A stretch of DNA of 64,000 nucleotides from Roseateles depolymerans (GTDB lineage Bacteria > Pseudomonadota > Gammaproteobacteria > Burkholderiales > Burkholderiaceae_C), in assembly GCF_003387155.1 (NCBI RefSeq), contig NZ_QUMT01000006.1:124001-188000 (forward strand), given 5' to 3'. Below the pieces are notes generated by a model. That model saw only the letters and a program-made list of their open reading frames with translations. It ran no database searches and was not told the origin of the DNA. A program made the translations under genes and the position numbers. Shown here in pieces: positions 1-10,162 of this stretch; position 1 is the first letter of the stretch, and each line of letters begins with the position of its first letter.

Positions 1-125
1 AACGCGCCGCCGAGGCCCGTCGCCTCGCCCCCGAACCCGCCAGCACCATCGAACAAGGCCGGCCCACCAAGCAGGACCGCCGCCGCCTCGCCGAATGGGA
101 CCGCTGGTCCGCGTCCATCGACTGA
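1..125 (+). CDS. hslR: Hsp15-type S4 RNA-binding protein, C-terminal fragment
   Basis: This is the 3' end of a gene that begins before the window. The reading frame from base 3 gives about 40 residues ending in a TGA at 123-125. The tail is Arg-rich and contains GRPTKQDRRR, which resembles the basic C-terminus of Hsp15 (HslR), a ribosome-associated protein that recycles free 50S subunits still carrying nascent peptide. The S4 domain itself lies outside the window, so the call rests on the tail and on its position directly before grpE-dnaK-dnaJ, a frequent arrangement in Burkholderiales. Another short basic RNA-binding protein is possible. Confidence 0.6.
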   Translation, partial: RAAEARRLAPEPASTIEQGRPTKQDRRRLAEWDRWSASID

Positions 126-272
126 CCCATCCGATGACCGATGACGGGAGCCTGCTCGAACGTGCTCCCCCGGGGCCCCTCGTCCGAGGGTCCGCAAACG
201 GCCAGCCGCCCCCGTGGCACCGGCGCCCCATCCGGTTCCCCAAAAAATCTGCGCGCATAGAATCCGGGGCCC

Positions 273-300
273 CTTGAAACCCGTCGGGACGCCCGCAAAT
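273..300 (+). promoter_or_regulatory. sigma-32-like heat-shock promoter before grpE
   Basis: A perfect CTTGAAA -35 element lies at 273-279. It is followed after 12 bases by CCCGCAAAT (292-300), a partial match to the CCCCATnT -10. The site is 65 bases upstream of the grpE start, in the gap that separates grpE from hslR. The -35 is convincing and the -10 is weak. Confidence 0.5.
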
Positions 301-364
301 ACCGCGCATCGCCCGGTATGGGGGCCAAACCCTCCCCCTCGGGCTTCGTTTTAGGGCCATCAAC

Positions 365-877
365 ATGACCACCGAGAACCAAAACATCGACCCGCACTCG
401 CCTGAAGACGCCCAGCCCGTGGACCTCCAAGCCAAGCTGGCCGAGACGGAAAACCGCCTGGCCGAGATGTCCGACGCCTACCTGCGCGCCAAGGCCGAAG
501 TGGAAAACATCCGCCGCCGCGCCGACGAAGACGTCGCCAAGGCCCGCAAGTTCGCCGTCGAAGGCTTCGCGGACGCCATGCTGCCCGTCATGGACAGCAT
601 GGAAGCCGCCATCGGCCGCCCCGACGCTTCCGTCGAACAGGTCCTCGAAGGCGTCCACGCCACGCGCCGCCAACTGGCCGCCGCCCTGGAACGCAACAAG
701 GTCGTGGAAATCAACCCGGCCGCCGGCACCAAGTTCGATCCGCACCAGCACCAGGCCATCTCCGTGGTCCCCGCCGACCAGGAAGCCAACACCGTGGTGA
801 CCGTCCTCCAGAAGGGCTACTCCATCTACGAACGCGTGCTGCGCCCCGCCCTGGTCACCGTGGCCGCCCCCAAGTGA
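365..877 (+). CDS. grpE: nucleotide exchange factor GrpE
   Basis: The product is a 170-residue GrpE, the cytoplasmic exchange factor that releases ADP from DnaK. The sequence shows the expected order: an acidic, polar N-terminus (about residues 1-20); a long helical, coiled-coil segment (about 22-95, with the [13 protein letters not shown] stretch typical of the dimerisation helix); and a C-terminal beta domain with FDPHQHQAI and the terminal [13 protein letters not shown] motif. Length is normal for beta-proteobacteria. It is followed 176 bases later by dnaK, and each gene has its own heat-shock-like promoter. Nothing is missing. Confidence 0.98.
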   Translation: MTTENQNIDPHSPEDAQPVDLQAKLAETENRLAEMSDAYLRAKAEVENIRRRADEDVAKARKFAVEGFADAMLPVMDSMEAAIGRPDASVEQVLEGVHATRRQLAAALERNKVVEINPAAGTKFDPHQHQAISVVPADQEANTVVTVLQKGYSIYERVLRPALVTVAAPK

Positions 878-979
878 TCTGATCCCAGTCCGGATCTTCA
901 AAAAAAGCCCAAAACCCCCAGATCGATCCTCGGAAACCCGGTTTTCAAGCCAATTGAAGCGTCTTTCAGGGTCGCTGCT

Positions 980-1008
980 CTTGAAACCGCAGAAGTTATC
1001 CACAGATC
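980..1008 (+). promoter_or_regulatory. sigma-32-like promoter before dnaK
   Basis: CTTGAAA at 980-986 is a perfect sigma-32 -35 element. About 12 bases downstream lies TCCACAGAT (from about 1000), a loose -10. The dnaK start codon is about 45 bases further on. A TTATCCACAG word overlaps the spacer and resembles a DnaA-box core, but I treat it as incidental. Confidence 0.5.
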
Positions 1009-1053
1009 AGAAGCATCCGGATCACACCAATCCCAGAATTCAGGAGTCCTCAC

Positions 1054-3045
<1,992 letters not shown>

Positions 3046-3082
3046 GCGTTTCATGCCGACCCTCCCGTCGGCGTGACAGCCC

Positions 3083-3117
3083 GCCGCGCGAGAGCTGCAT
3101 GCTTCGCGCGGCGTTTT
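3083..3117 (+). terminator. hairpin plus T-run between dnaK and dnaJ
   Basis: GCCGCGCGA (3083-3091) pairs perfectly with TCGCGCGGC (3104-3112) around a 12-base loop, and a G and TTTT follow. It lies 38 bases after the dnaK stop and 38 bases before dnaJ. It probably acts as a partial terminator that lowers dnaJ relative to dnaK. Confidence 0.75.
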
Positions 3118-3155
3118 GGTTTGAAGCTGGATGAGCAGCAGGCCCAGGAAACCCC

Positions 3156-4310
3156 ATGGCAAAGCGTGACTATTACGAAGTCCTAGGCGTCGCCAAGAAC
3201 GCCAGCGAAGAGGACATCAAGAAGGCTTATCGCAAGCTTGCGATGAAGTACCACCCTGACCGCAACCAGGGTGAAGGCTCGAAGGAAGCCGAGGAGCGAT
3301 TCAAGGAGGCCAAGGAAGCCTACGAGATGCTCTCCGACGGCCAGAAGCGCGCCGCCTACGACCAGTACGGCCATGCCGGCGTGGACCCCAACGCCGGCGG
3401 CTTCCGCGGCGGCCCGGGCGCGGAAGGGTTTGGCGGTTTCGCCGAAGCCTTCGGCGACATCTTCGGCGACCTGTTCGGCGGCGGTGCCGGCGGTGGCGGT
3501 GGTCGTCGTGGCGGGGGCCAGCAGGTCTACCGCGGCAGCGACCTGAGCTACGCCATGGAGATCACGCTGGAAGAAGCGGCTCGCGGCAAGGAAACCCAGA
3601 TCCGCATCCCGTCCTGGGAAAGCTGCGAAACCTGCCATGGCTCCGGCGCCAAGCCCGGCACCAGCGCCAAGACCTGCGGCGCCTGCAGCGGCTCCGGCAC
3701 AGTGCACATGCGCCAGGGCTTCTTCAGCATCCAGCAGACCTGCCCGCACTGCCACGGCACCGGCAAGATCATTCCCGAGCCCTGCACCACCTGCAACGGC
3801 GCCGGCAAGATCAAGAAGACCAAGACGCTGGAAGTCAAGATTCCGGCCGGCATCAACGAAGGCATGCGCATCCGGTCGGCGGGCAACGGCGAGCCGGGCG
3901 TCAACGGCGGCCCCTCCGGAGATCTCTACATCGAGATCCGGATCAAGCAGCACGACATCTTCGAGCGCGACGGCGACGACCTGCACTGCACCATGCCGGT
4001 CTCGATGACCACGGCCGCCCTGGGCGGCACCATCGAGGTCCCGACCCTGGGCGGCAAGGCCGAGATCGAGCTGCCGGAAGGCTCGCAGCACGGCAAGACC
4101 TTCCGCCTGCGGGGCAAGGGGATCAAGGGCGTGCGTTCCAGCTACCCCGGAGACCTCTATTGCCACATCAGCGTGGAAACGCCGGTCAAGCTCACCGAGC
4201 ATCAGCGCAAGCTGCTCAAGGAGCTGGACAAGAGCTTCCGCGAGGGCGGCGACCGTCACTCGCCCAATGCCAAGTCGTGGACGGACCGGGTCAAGGACCT
4301 GTTCAAGTAA
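3156..4310 (+). CDS. dnaJ: chaperone protein DnaJ (Hsp40, type I)
   Basis: A 384-residue type I J-protein, the DnaK co-chaperone. The J domain (about residues 1-70) carries the essential HPDR loop. A Gly/Phe-rich linker follows (about 75-130) with an unusually dense GGGAGGGGG run. The zinc-binding domain has all four CxxCxGxG-type repeats ([32 protein letters not shown]). The C-terminal substrate-binding domains are complete. It is the third gene of the heat-shock group, separated from dnaK by a likely partial terminator. Confidence 0.99.
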   Translation: MAKRDYYEVLGVAKNASEEDIKKAYRKLAMKYHPDRNQGEGSKEAEERFKEAKEAYEMLSDGQKRAAYDQYGHAGVDPNAGGFRGGPGAEGFGGFAEAFGDIFGDLFGGGAGGGGGRRGGGQQVYRGSDLSYAMEITLEEAARGKETQIRIPSWESCETCHGSGAKPGTSAKTCGACSGSGTVHMRQGFFSIQQTCPHCHGTGKIIPEPCTTCNGAGKIKKTKTLEVKIPAGINEGMRIRSAGNGEPGVNGGPSGDLYIEIRIKQHDIFERDGDDLHCTMPVSMTTAALGGTIEVPTLGGKAEIELPEGSQHGKTFRLRGKGIKGVRSSYPGDLYCHISVETPVKLTEHQRKLLKELDKSFREGGDRHSPNAKSWTDRVKDLFK

Positions 4311-4526
4311 GTCGACGGCCACGCGGCTGGCGGTGGATGGGGTGATGGGTCGATCAGGCCTCTCTGCGCGATACGTCTGACGATTTCGTCAACAGCGCAC
4401 AGTTCGACCGGCCCACCCCCACAAACTCGGGCTAACAAGCTCGGGCATCAGACTGACAATGCAATGGTGATGTCCACCCCGCATTCCGGTCAGTCGTCCC
4501 GCGGCTTCTGCCGTCCCGGGCGCCAC

Positions 4527-4565
4527 AGCCCACCGAGTCCAGCCTTGGACGCGGTGGGCTTTTTT
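4527..4565 (+). terminator. strong intrinsic terminator abutting the next start codon
   Basis: AGCCCACCG (4527-4535) pairs with CGGTGGGCT (4552-4560), followed by a run of six T (4560-4565). It is 217 bases after the dnaJ stop and ends only five bases before the ATG at 4571. It could end the dnaJ transcript or a small RNA encoded in 4311-4565, where I see no coding frame. Confidence 0.85.
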
Positions 4566-4570
4566 GCATC

Positions 4571-6190
4571 ATGAGCTACGCCAACGGAGCTTTCGCCAAG
4601 ACCCAGGCGCTGGTGATCGACAGCAATGCGACCTCGCGCAGCCTGATGACGGCGCAATTGCGGGAGCTCGGCGTGGGCCATGTCCGTCAGGCCACCCGCA
4701 CGCGGGATGCGCGGGTGATTCTGGAAACACAGCCCTACGACATCGTGCTGTGCGACTACTACTTCGACGGCTCGGAGCTGTCGGGCCAGGACCTGCTGGA
4801 CGAACTGCGCCGCGAGCAACTGCTGCCCTACTCCACCGTCTTCGTGATGGTCACCGGCGAGGCGTCCTATGCCAAGGTGGCCGAAGCCGCGGAGGCTGCG
4901 CTCGACGCCTATCTGGTCAAGCCCTATACCAGCGCCGCACTGGCCGAGCGGCTCGCCAGCGCCCGTCACCGCAAGCACGAACTCAAGGACATCTTCGAGG
5001 CCATCGACGGCAAGGACTTCGGCAAGGCGGCCGACCTGTGCCTGGCCCGCTTCGAATGCCGCGCGGCCTACTGGCTCTATGCCGCCCGCATCGGCGCCGA
5101 ACTGCTGCTGCGCCTGGAGCGGCATGACCAGGCGCGCGAACTCTACGAGGCCATCATCGCCGCCCGCACCGTGCCCTGGGCCCGGCTGGGGGTCGCCCGC
5201 ACCGAGGTGGCCTCGGGCAACCTCAGCGCCGCACGGCGGACCCTGCAGACCCTCATCGGCGAGCTGCCGGACCAGGCCGACTCCTACGACCTGATGGGCC
5301 GGGTGCAGATGGACCAGGGCGAGATCAGTGCCGCGCTGGCCACCTACCGGACCGCCGCCACCCTCACCCCGGGCTGTCTCTCCCGCCAGCAGCACTGCGG
5401 CACCCTTGCCTTTTATGCCGGCGAGCGGGCGGAAGCCCTGAAGATGCTCGAGCGCAGCGTGGCGCAGGGCTTGAAGTCCAAGCTCTTCGACTTCCACAGC
5501 GTCGCCCTGATCGCTCTCATGCGCTTTGACGCCAAGGACAGCAAGGGCCTCAAGTACGCGCAGGATGCGCTGATGATGGGCATGGACCGCGCCCCAAAAG
5601 ACCGCCGCCTGCAGCGCTTTGACCTGCTGCTGCAGGGCCTTCGCCTGCTGCTGGACCGGCGGCTGGCGGATGCGCTGAGCCTGGCCCGCCGGTTTGCCGC
5701 CATGCTGCCCGATGAAGACTTCGACCTGGAGTCGGCGAGCCTGCTGCTGGCGCTGTGGGTGCGCATGAGCCGGCAGGACATCGAGCTGGCCGAAATGGAC
5801 GACATGGCCCAGCGCCTGGGCCTGCGCTTTTGCAGCTCCAAGTCAGCCACCGAAGTGATGGCCAGCATGTCCGAAGGCCACGAACCCACCACGCAGTTGC
5901 TGCGCGACGCCCATGCCCGGGTGTTTGCCGTCTCCGAAACGGCGATGCGGCACGCCATGCGCGGTGACGCCCGTCTGGGGGTCATGCTGTTGCTGGACCA
6001 GGGCGCGCAGACAATGAATGCGAAACTCATCGACATGGCCGCGCTGGTGCTTCGACGCTACCGGGACCGCATCGCTGACCCGGATGTGCTGGAGCCCCGC
6101 ATCCAGCAGCTGCAGGACCGTTACGCACGCACCAGCAGCCAGGGCCTGAAGGCGGCCCGGGCCGCAGGCGGCATGGCACTGCGTGGGTGA
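4571..6190 (+). CDS. response regulator with tetratricopeptide repeats
   Basis: The product is 539 residues. Residues about 12-135 form a CheY-like receiver: the acidic residue in LVIDSN, the phospho-acceptor Asp in VLCDYYFDG, the switch Thr in VMVTGEAS and the Lys in VKPYTS are all present. The rest is helical, with TPR-type repeats (for example about residues 185-290) and no DNA-binding or enzymatic output domain. It therefore probably signals by protein-protein contact; its partner histidine kinase is not nearby. The start is odd: a strong terminator ends five bases upstream, leaving no room for a normal ribosome-binding site. A downstream start would cut into the receiver, so I keep this one. 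Confidence 0.85.
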   Translation: MSYANGAFAKTQALVIDSNATSRSLMTAQLRELGVGHVRQATRTRDARVILETQPYDIVLCDYYFDGSELSGQDLLDELRREQLLPYSTVFVMVTGEASYAKVAEAAEAALDAYLVKPYTSAALAERLASARHRKHELKDIFEAIDGKDFGKAADLCLARFECRAAYWLYAARIGAELLLRLERHDQARELYEAIIAARTVPWARLGVARTEVASGNLSAARRTLQTLIGELPDQADSYDLMGRVQMDQGEISAALATYRTAATLTPGCLSRQQHCGTLAFYAGERAEALKMLERSVAQGLKSKLFDFHSVALIALMRFDAKDSKGLKYAQDALMMGMDRAPKDRRLQRFDLLLQGLRLLLDRRLADALSLARRFAAMLPDEDFDLESASLLLALWVRMSRQDIELAEMDDMAQRLGLRFCSSKSATEVMASMSEGHEPTTQLLRDAHARVFAVSETAMRHAMRGDARLGVMLLLDQGAQTMNAKLIDMAALVLRRYRDRIADPDVLEPRIQQLQDRYARTSSQGLKAARAAGGMALRG

Positions 6191-6286
6191 AGGTCGCACG
6201 GTCTATCCGGGTGTACCCAATGACTTCAGTGCATCTTCAGGTGGTCCAATTACAAGCATTAATCGCTCAGACGTCTTCCTTAGTCA

Positions 6287-7957
6287 ATGCTTGCTGATTC
6301 CCTGACCCGCCGCGTGAAAGCCGAGCGATCCCCTCTCACGCTGGCCTGGGCCACCGCCCTCTGGATCGGACTGCTGGGCAACTGGCCCCTGTGGCAGCGG
6401 ATGCTGGATATGCCGGACTTTGCCGGCGCCAGCGGTCGCCTGTTCATCGGCGTGTTCGCCGGCATGGTGGTGATGGTGCTGGGCGCGCTGTTCAGCCTGA
6501 TGGCCTGGCGGGTGGCGGTCAAGCCGCTGCTGTCGCTGATGCTGATCATGACGGCGCCGTTGGCCTACTTCATCGGCAGCTATGGGGTGGTGATCGACAG
6601 CACCATGATCACCAATGCGCTGCAGACCGATGTGCGCGAGACCCGCGACCTGCTGGGCTGGGGCCTGCTGGTGAATGCGCTGGTGCTAAGCGTGCTGCCA
6701 ATGATCTGGCTGTGGCGCCAGTCGGTGAGGGACACGCGCTGGATCAAGCGCCTGGGCTGGAACCTGCTGTCGGTGGTCGTGGCCCTGGGGCTGGGCGCCG
6801 GCCTGGGGGCACTGCGGACCGCCGACCTCGCCTCCACCCTGCGCAATCACAAGATGCTGACCAAGATGGTGAGCCCGGTCAATGCCATCTGGGCCACGGT
6901 GGCGCTGGGTGTGCAGAAGCAGAAAGTGCCCAAGGGCCCGCCGGAAGTGGTGGGCGCGGATGCCACGCTGGCAGCGCGTCCAGCGGGCGCCAAGCCGCCG
7001 CTGGTCATGCTGGTGGTGGGCGAGACGGCCCGGTCGGAGAATTTCTCGCTGAACGGCTATGCCAAGCCAACCAATCCTGAACTCGCCAAGCTGCCGGTGC
7101 TGAGCTACCGGGAGGTGTCGTCCTGCGGCACCAGCACCGCCGCCTCCCTGCCCTGCATGTTCTCGCACCTGGGTCGTGAGGTGTATGTCGACCGTCCGAC
7201 CTACCAGGAAACCCTGCTGGACGTGCTGCAGCGGGCCGGCCTGGCCGTCCTGTGGCTGGACAACCAGTCCGGCTGCAAGGGCGTGTGTGACCGCGTGCCC
7301 AATGCCCAGGCCATCAACCCGGCCCGTGCGGACCACCCGCTGCCCGCCGGTCTGTGCGGCGCGGACGGTGAGTGCTTCGACGAAGCCATGCTGCATGACC
7401 TGGATGCGCGCATTGCCGCACTGGACCCGCAGCGGGTCGCCAAGGGTGTGGTGCTGGTGCTGCATCAGATGGGCAGCCATGGCCCGGCTTACTTCAAGCG
7501 CACGCCGCCTGACCGCAAGCCCTTCCAGCCGGAATGCCGCAGCAGCGCGCTGCAGCAGTGCCCGCTGGAGGAGGTCCGCAACGGCTACGACAACTCCATC
7601 GCCTACACCGACCATGTGCTGGCCCAGGCCATTGGCTGGCTGGACCGTCAGCAAGCGCGTTTCGACCCCAGCCTGCTGTATGTGTCCGACCACGGCGAGT
7701 CGCTGGGCGAGAACAACCTGTTCCTGCACGGCATGCCGTATGCACTGGCCCCGGTGCAGCAAAAGCATGTGCCACTGATCCTGTGGCTGCCGCCGTCCAC
7801 CCGGGCCGCCCAGCGCCTGGACAGCGACTGCCTGACCGCCCGGCGCGACACGCCCATGTCCCATGACGGCCTCTATCACACCGTGCTGAGCCTGTCCGGT
7901 GTGCAGACCTCGATCTACCGCAAGGACTGGGATTGGGTGGGGGCCTGCCGGCGCTGA
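6287..7957 (+). CDS. eptA: lipid A phosphoethanolamine transferase, EptA family
   Basis: A 556-residue inner-membrane enzyme that moves phosphoethanolamine onto lipid A phosphates in the periplasm. About five N-terminal transmembrane helices (residues about 15-185) precede a sulfatase-fold periplasmic domain. Visible active-site elements are VVGETARSENFSLNGY (metal-binding Glu), CGTSTAASLPCMFS (nucleophile Thr), the MGSHGP motif and SDHGESLGE with FLHGMPYA. This matches the EptA/MCR family in order and length. Chromosomal members normally affect surface charge and cationic peptide resistance. There is no linked two-component system. No clear ribosome-binding site is visible before the ATG. 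Confidence 0.9.
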   Translation: MLADSLTRRVKAERSPLTLAWATALWIGLLGNWPLWQRMLDMPDFAGASGRLFIGVFAGMVVMVLGALFSLMAWRVAVKPLLSLMLIMTAPLAYFIGSYGVVIDSTMITNALQTDVRETRDLLGWGLLVNALVLSVLPMIWLWRQSVRDTRWIKRLGWNLLSVVVALGLGAGLGALRTADLASTLRNHKMLTKMVSPVNAIWATVALGVQKQKVPKGPPEVVGADATLAARPAGAKPPLVMLVVGETARSENFSLNGYAKPTNPELAKLPVLSYREVSSCGTSTAASLPCMFSHLGREVYVDRPTYQETLLDVLQRAGLAVLWLDNQSGCKGVCDRVPNAQAINPARADHPLPAGLCGADGECFDEAMLHDLDARIAALDPQRVAKGVVLVLHQMGSHGPAYFKRTPPDRKPFQPECRSSALQQCPLEEVRNGYDNSIAYTDHVLAQAIGWLDRQQARFDPSLLYVSDHGESLGENNLFLHGMPYALAPVQQKHVPLILWLPPSTRAAQRLDSDCLTARRDTPMSHDGLYHTVLSLSGVQTSIYRKDWDWVGACRR

Positions 7958-8020
7958 TCGCTCCGACGGCTCCGACGGCTGTGACGGCAGCATCCCGGCC
8001 GCCGGCTGAGTCGCATCGCA

Positions 8021-8050
8021 CCAAATATCGCCAAATTGCGCCAAATAGCG
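8021..8050. repeat. three phased 10-bp iterons upstream of the CheY-like gene
   Basis: CCAAATATCG, CCAAATTGCG and CCAAATAGCG follow one another with an exact 10-base period, one helical turn. They are 73 bases before the start codon at 8123. The phased AT core in a GC-rich gap suggests a protein-binding or bending site, but the binder is unknown. Confidence 0.6.
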
Positions 8051-8122
8051 CCCGCTGCTCGCCGCGGGTGGGTGGCCCCGGCATGGGCTCGCGCTAGCAT
8101 TCCCCCCAGAGGAGAGCCGACC

Positions 8123-8557
8123 ATGGTGACGACGATCAAGCGCGAGGACTTCTGCTTTCTGGTGGTGGACGACTTTGCCACCATGCGCCGGATCATTTCC
8201 GGACTGCTGCGCGAGCTGGGGTTCAAGAAGATCCTGGAAGCGGAAGACGGCAAGGTCGCCCTGCGGGTGCTGGAAGGCGCGCAGGGCTCTGGCGAGCCGG
8301 TGCATTTCGTGCTGAGCGACGTCAACATGCCGGTGATGAACGGCTTCCAGATGCTGGAATCGCTGCGCACCCGGCCGGAGGGCGACCCGCTGCAGAAGAT
8401 TCCCGTCCTGCTGGTGACCGCCGAAGGCCGCAAGGAAGACATCCTGCGGGCCGCTCAGTTGGGCGCCACCGGCTATGTGGTGAAGCCGTTCAACAAGGAC
8501 ACCATCGGGGACAAGATTCACCTGGCGCTGAAGCACCGCAACATTCTGGTGGAATGA
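8123..8557 (+). CDS. single-domain CheY-like response regulator
   Basis: A 144-residue stand-alone receiver. It has the acidic pair in FLVVDDF, the phospho-acceptor in VLSDVNMPVMNGF, the Thr in LVTAEG and the Lys in VVKPFN. The FATMRRI and VNMPVMNG words are close to chemotaxis CheY. The frame is open further upstream, but the start at 8123 is chosen because GAGGAGAG precedes it at normal spacing and the receiver begins directly after it. No chemotaxis genes are in view. It may be co-transcribed with the GAF gene 51 bases downstream. Confidence 0.9.
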   Translation: MVTTIKREDFCFLVVDDFATMRRIISGLLRELGFKKILEAEDGKVALRVLEGAQGSGEPVHFVLSDVNMPVMNGFQMLESLRTRPEGDPLQKIPVLLVTAEGRKEDILRAAQLGATGYVVKPFNKDTIGDKIHLALKHRNILVE

Positions 8558-8608
8558 GCCAGGCCGCGCTGGCAGGACGCCGGAGCGGGGACGACAAGAG
8601 AAAGCCAA

Positions 8609-9340
8609 ATGCAGTTTGAAACCTATTGGGACCGTTGCGGCGTGGCCGCGCAATTCGAGGCCGTGAGCGGCTCGCCGGCGTTTGCCGCGCAGGTGCGCCA
8701 GCATCAGGCCGCGCTGGCGGCCCTCACGCAGGCGCAGGCACTGGCAGGCGTGCCGGTGAAGTGGCAGTTCCAGGTGCCCGAGCTGGGGGAAGGCGGCGCC
8801 TGCTCCCTGTTCGGACAACTGGCCGCAGAGCCCTATGACCTGACCCGCATCCTGGGCGGTGTCACTGCGCAGACCCAGGCCCTGCTGGCCACCGCCACCG
8901 CCGTCACGGCCTACTACCAGCAGCACAGCCGCAGCCACTGGTTCGGCATCTACCAGGCCCGGCCCAACACCGCCGGCGAGCCGGTGCTGGTGAAACTGGC
9001 GTATTTCGGCGCGGAGAGCCGGGCGGAGTTTCCGCTGACCGAAGCCTTTGCCCAGGGCAGCAACAACAGCGCCGTCGGCCTGAGCGGGCGCGGCCGCATC
9101 ATCAACGACGTGGCGGCCTATGTCGCCGAGGGCGGCGGCTACTACACCTGCGATCCGAAGGTGAAGGCCGAAGCCTGCCTGCCGCTGTTCAATGCCGCAG
9201 GTCAGGTCATCGGCATCCTCGACTCGGAGGCCTTTGACACCGGCTTCTTCCAGGGCGATGAGCTGGCCCTGGTGGTGGCCGTGGCCGCGCAGCTGTCGGG
9301 AGACAGTGTGGTGGCTGAGTCGGCAGTGCCGGTTGCCTGA
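8609..9340 (+). CDS. GAF-domain protein of the free-methionine-R-sulfoxide-reductase type
   Basis: A 243-residue protein. The N-terminal ~80 residues are helical and unassigned. The C-terminal part (about 95-235) reads as a GAF domain resembling fRMsr: HWFGIYQ, a central INDVAAYV segment, a YYTCD motif corresponding to the conserved Cys-Asp of fRMsr, and VIGILDSEAFDTGFF at the end. The other Cys-bearing loop of fRMsr (usually GVCG) reads SAVG here, so the redox chemistry may be altered or lost and the domain may only bind a ligand. It follows the CheY-like gene on the same strand. Confidence 0.6.
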   Translation: MQFETYWDRCGVAAQFEAVSGSPAFAAQVRQHQAALAALTQAQALAGVPVKWQFQVPELGEGGACSLFGQLAAEPYDLTRILGGVTAQTQALLATATAVTAYYQQHSRSHWFGIYQARPNTAGEPVLVKLAYFGAESRAEFPLTEAFAQGSNNSAVGLSGRGRIINDVAAYVAEGGGYYTCDPKVKAEACLPLFNAAGQVIGILDSEAFDTGFFQGDELALVVAVAAQLSGDSVVAESAVPVA

Positions 9341-9370
9341 CGAGAGCGGTCGCGGCTGCATGACGATGGT

Positions 9371-9430
9371 GGTGCCTGCTGCGTGAGCGCGGTGCCTGCT
9401 GCGTGAGCGCGGTGCCCGCTGCGTGACGAA
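9371..9430. repeat. 20-bp tandem repeat, three copies
   Basis: The unit GGTGCCTGCTGCGTGAGCGC occurs exactly at 9371-9390 and 9391-9410, with a diverged third copy at 9411-9430. It sits in the convergent gap between the GAF gene and the VOC gene. It is not a terminator and I see no other function. Confidence 0.85.
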
Positions 9431-9441
9431 GGCGGATCCGA

Positions 9442-9930
9442 CTAGCCGCGCGCCGCCGCCTCAATGGCGGCGACATCGATCTTCGTCATCGACATCATTG
9501 CTTCGAAGGCGCGGCGCCCCACCGCCTTGTCCGGATCGGCCAGGGCCTCGATGAGCACCCGCGGGGTGATCTGCCAGTTCAGGCCCCAGCGGTCCTTGCA
9601 CCAGCCACAGGCGCTGGCCTGGCCGCCATTGCTGAGGATCGCGTTCCAGAGACGGTCGGTTTCGGCCTGGTCGTCGGTGGCGATCTGGAAGGAAAACGCC
9701 TCGGAATGGGTGAACGCCGGGCCGCCATTGAGGCCGATGCAGGGAATGCCGCAGACGGTGAAGGACACCGTCAGCACGTCGCCCGCCTTGCCGGCGGGAT
9801 AGTCGCTGGGCGCCAGGAAGACGCCGTCCACACGGCTGTCCGGAAAAGTCCTGGCGTAGAACTCGGCCGCTTCCTGCGCGGTGCCGTCATACCAGAGGCA
9901 GATGGTGTTCTTGGGGATGGCGGTGGCCAT
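9442..9930 (-). CDS. VOC-superfamily protein (PhnB-like, 3-dmu-9_3-mt family)
   Basis: A 162-residue protein starting with a typical VOC strand (ICLWYDGTAQEAAEFY) and containing SFTVCGIPCIGLNGGPAFTHSEAFSF and WGLNWQITPRVL, the pattern of the PhnB/3-demethylubiquinone-methyltransferase-like VOC family. Despite the family name, these small proteins are not ubiquinone methyltransferases and their substrates are mostly unknown. It stands alone, convergent to the GAF gene. Confidence 0.85.
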   Translation of the reverse strand: MATAIPKNTICLWYDGTAQEAAEFYARTFPDSRVDGVFLAPSDYPAGKAGDVLTVSFTVCGIPCIGLNGGPAFTHSEAFSFQIATDDQAETDRLWNAILSNGGQASACGWCKDRWGLNWQITPRVLIEALADPDKAVGRRAFEAMMSMTKIDVAAIEAAARG

Positions 9931-10162
9931 GGAAGCGTCTCCTTGTCAGGTTGGATCGAACCGACATCGGCGAGTGTCCTGGGATGGGCGCTGATCGTCA
10001 CTCACCCATCGGCAGCCCCCCTTCGGAAGGTAGCTCGCAACAGTCCGGTCATGCGATGCTAGGCCCCGCTGTGACGCCCGTCTGTCCCCCAAGCCATCCG
10101 CAGTGATGGCGCAGCCGCGGCAGCCACGGACGACCGCTTTCATTCAGATCAGGGAGATCACG

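Noticed and set aside
990-1010. DnaA-box-like TTATCCACAG before dnaK
   Set aside because: A single copy with no cluster, no dnaA/dnaN nearby and no AT-rich unwinding region; not an origin.
6191-6286. A PmrA box before eptA
   Set aside because: Only one CATTAAT-like half-site is visible, without the expected direct repeat at five-base spacing.
6686-9361. An 891-codon minus-strand open frame across eptA, the CheY-like gene and the GAF gene
   Set aside because: It spans three well-supported genes on the other strand and their gaps, and its translation is His/Gln/Arg/Gly-rich nonsense.
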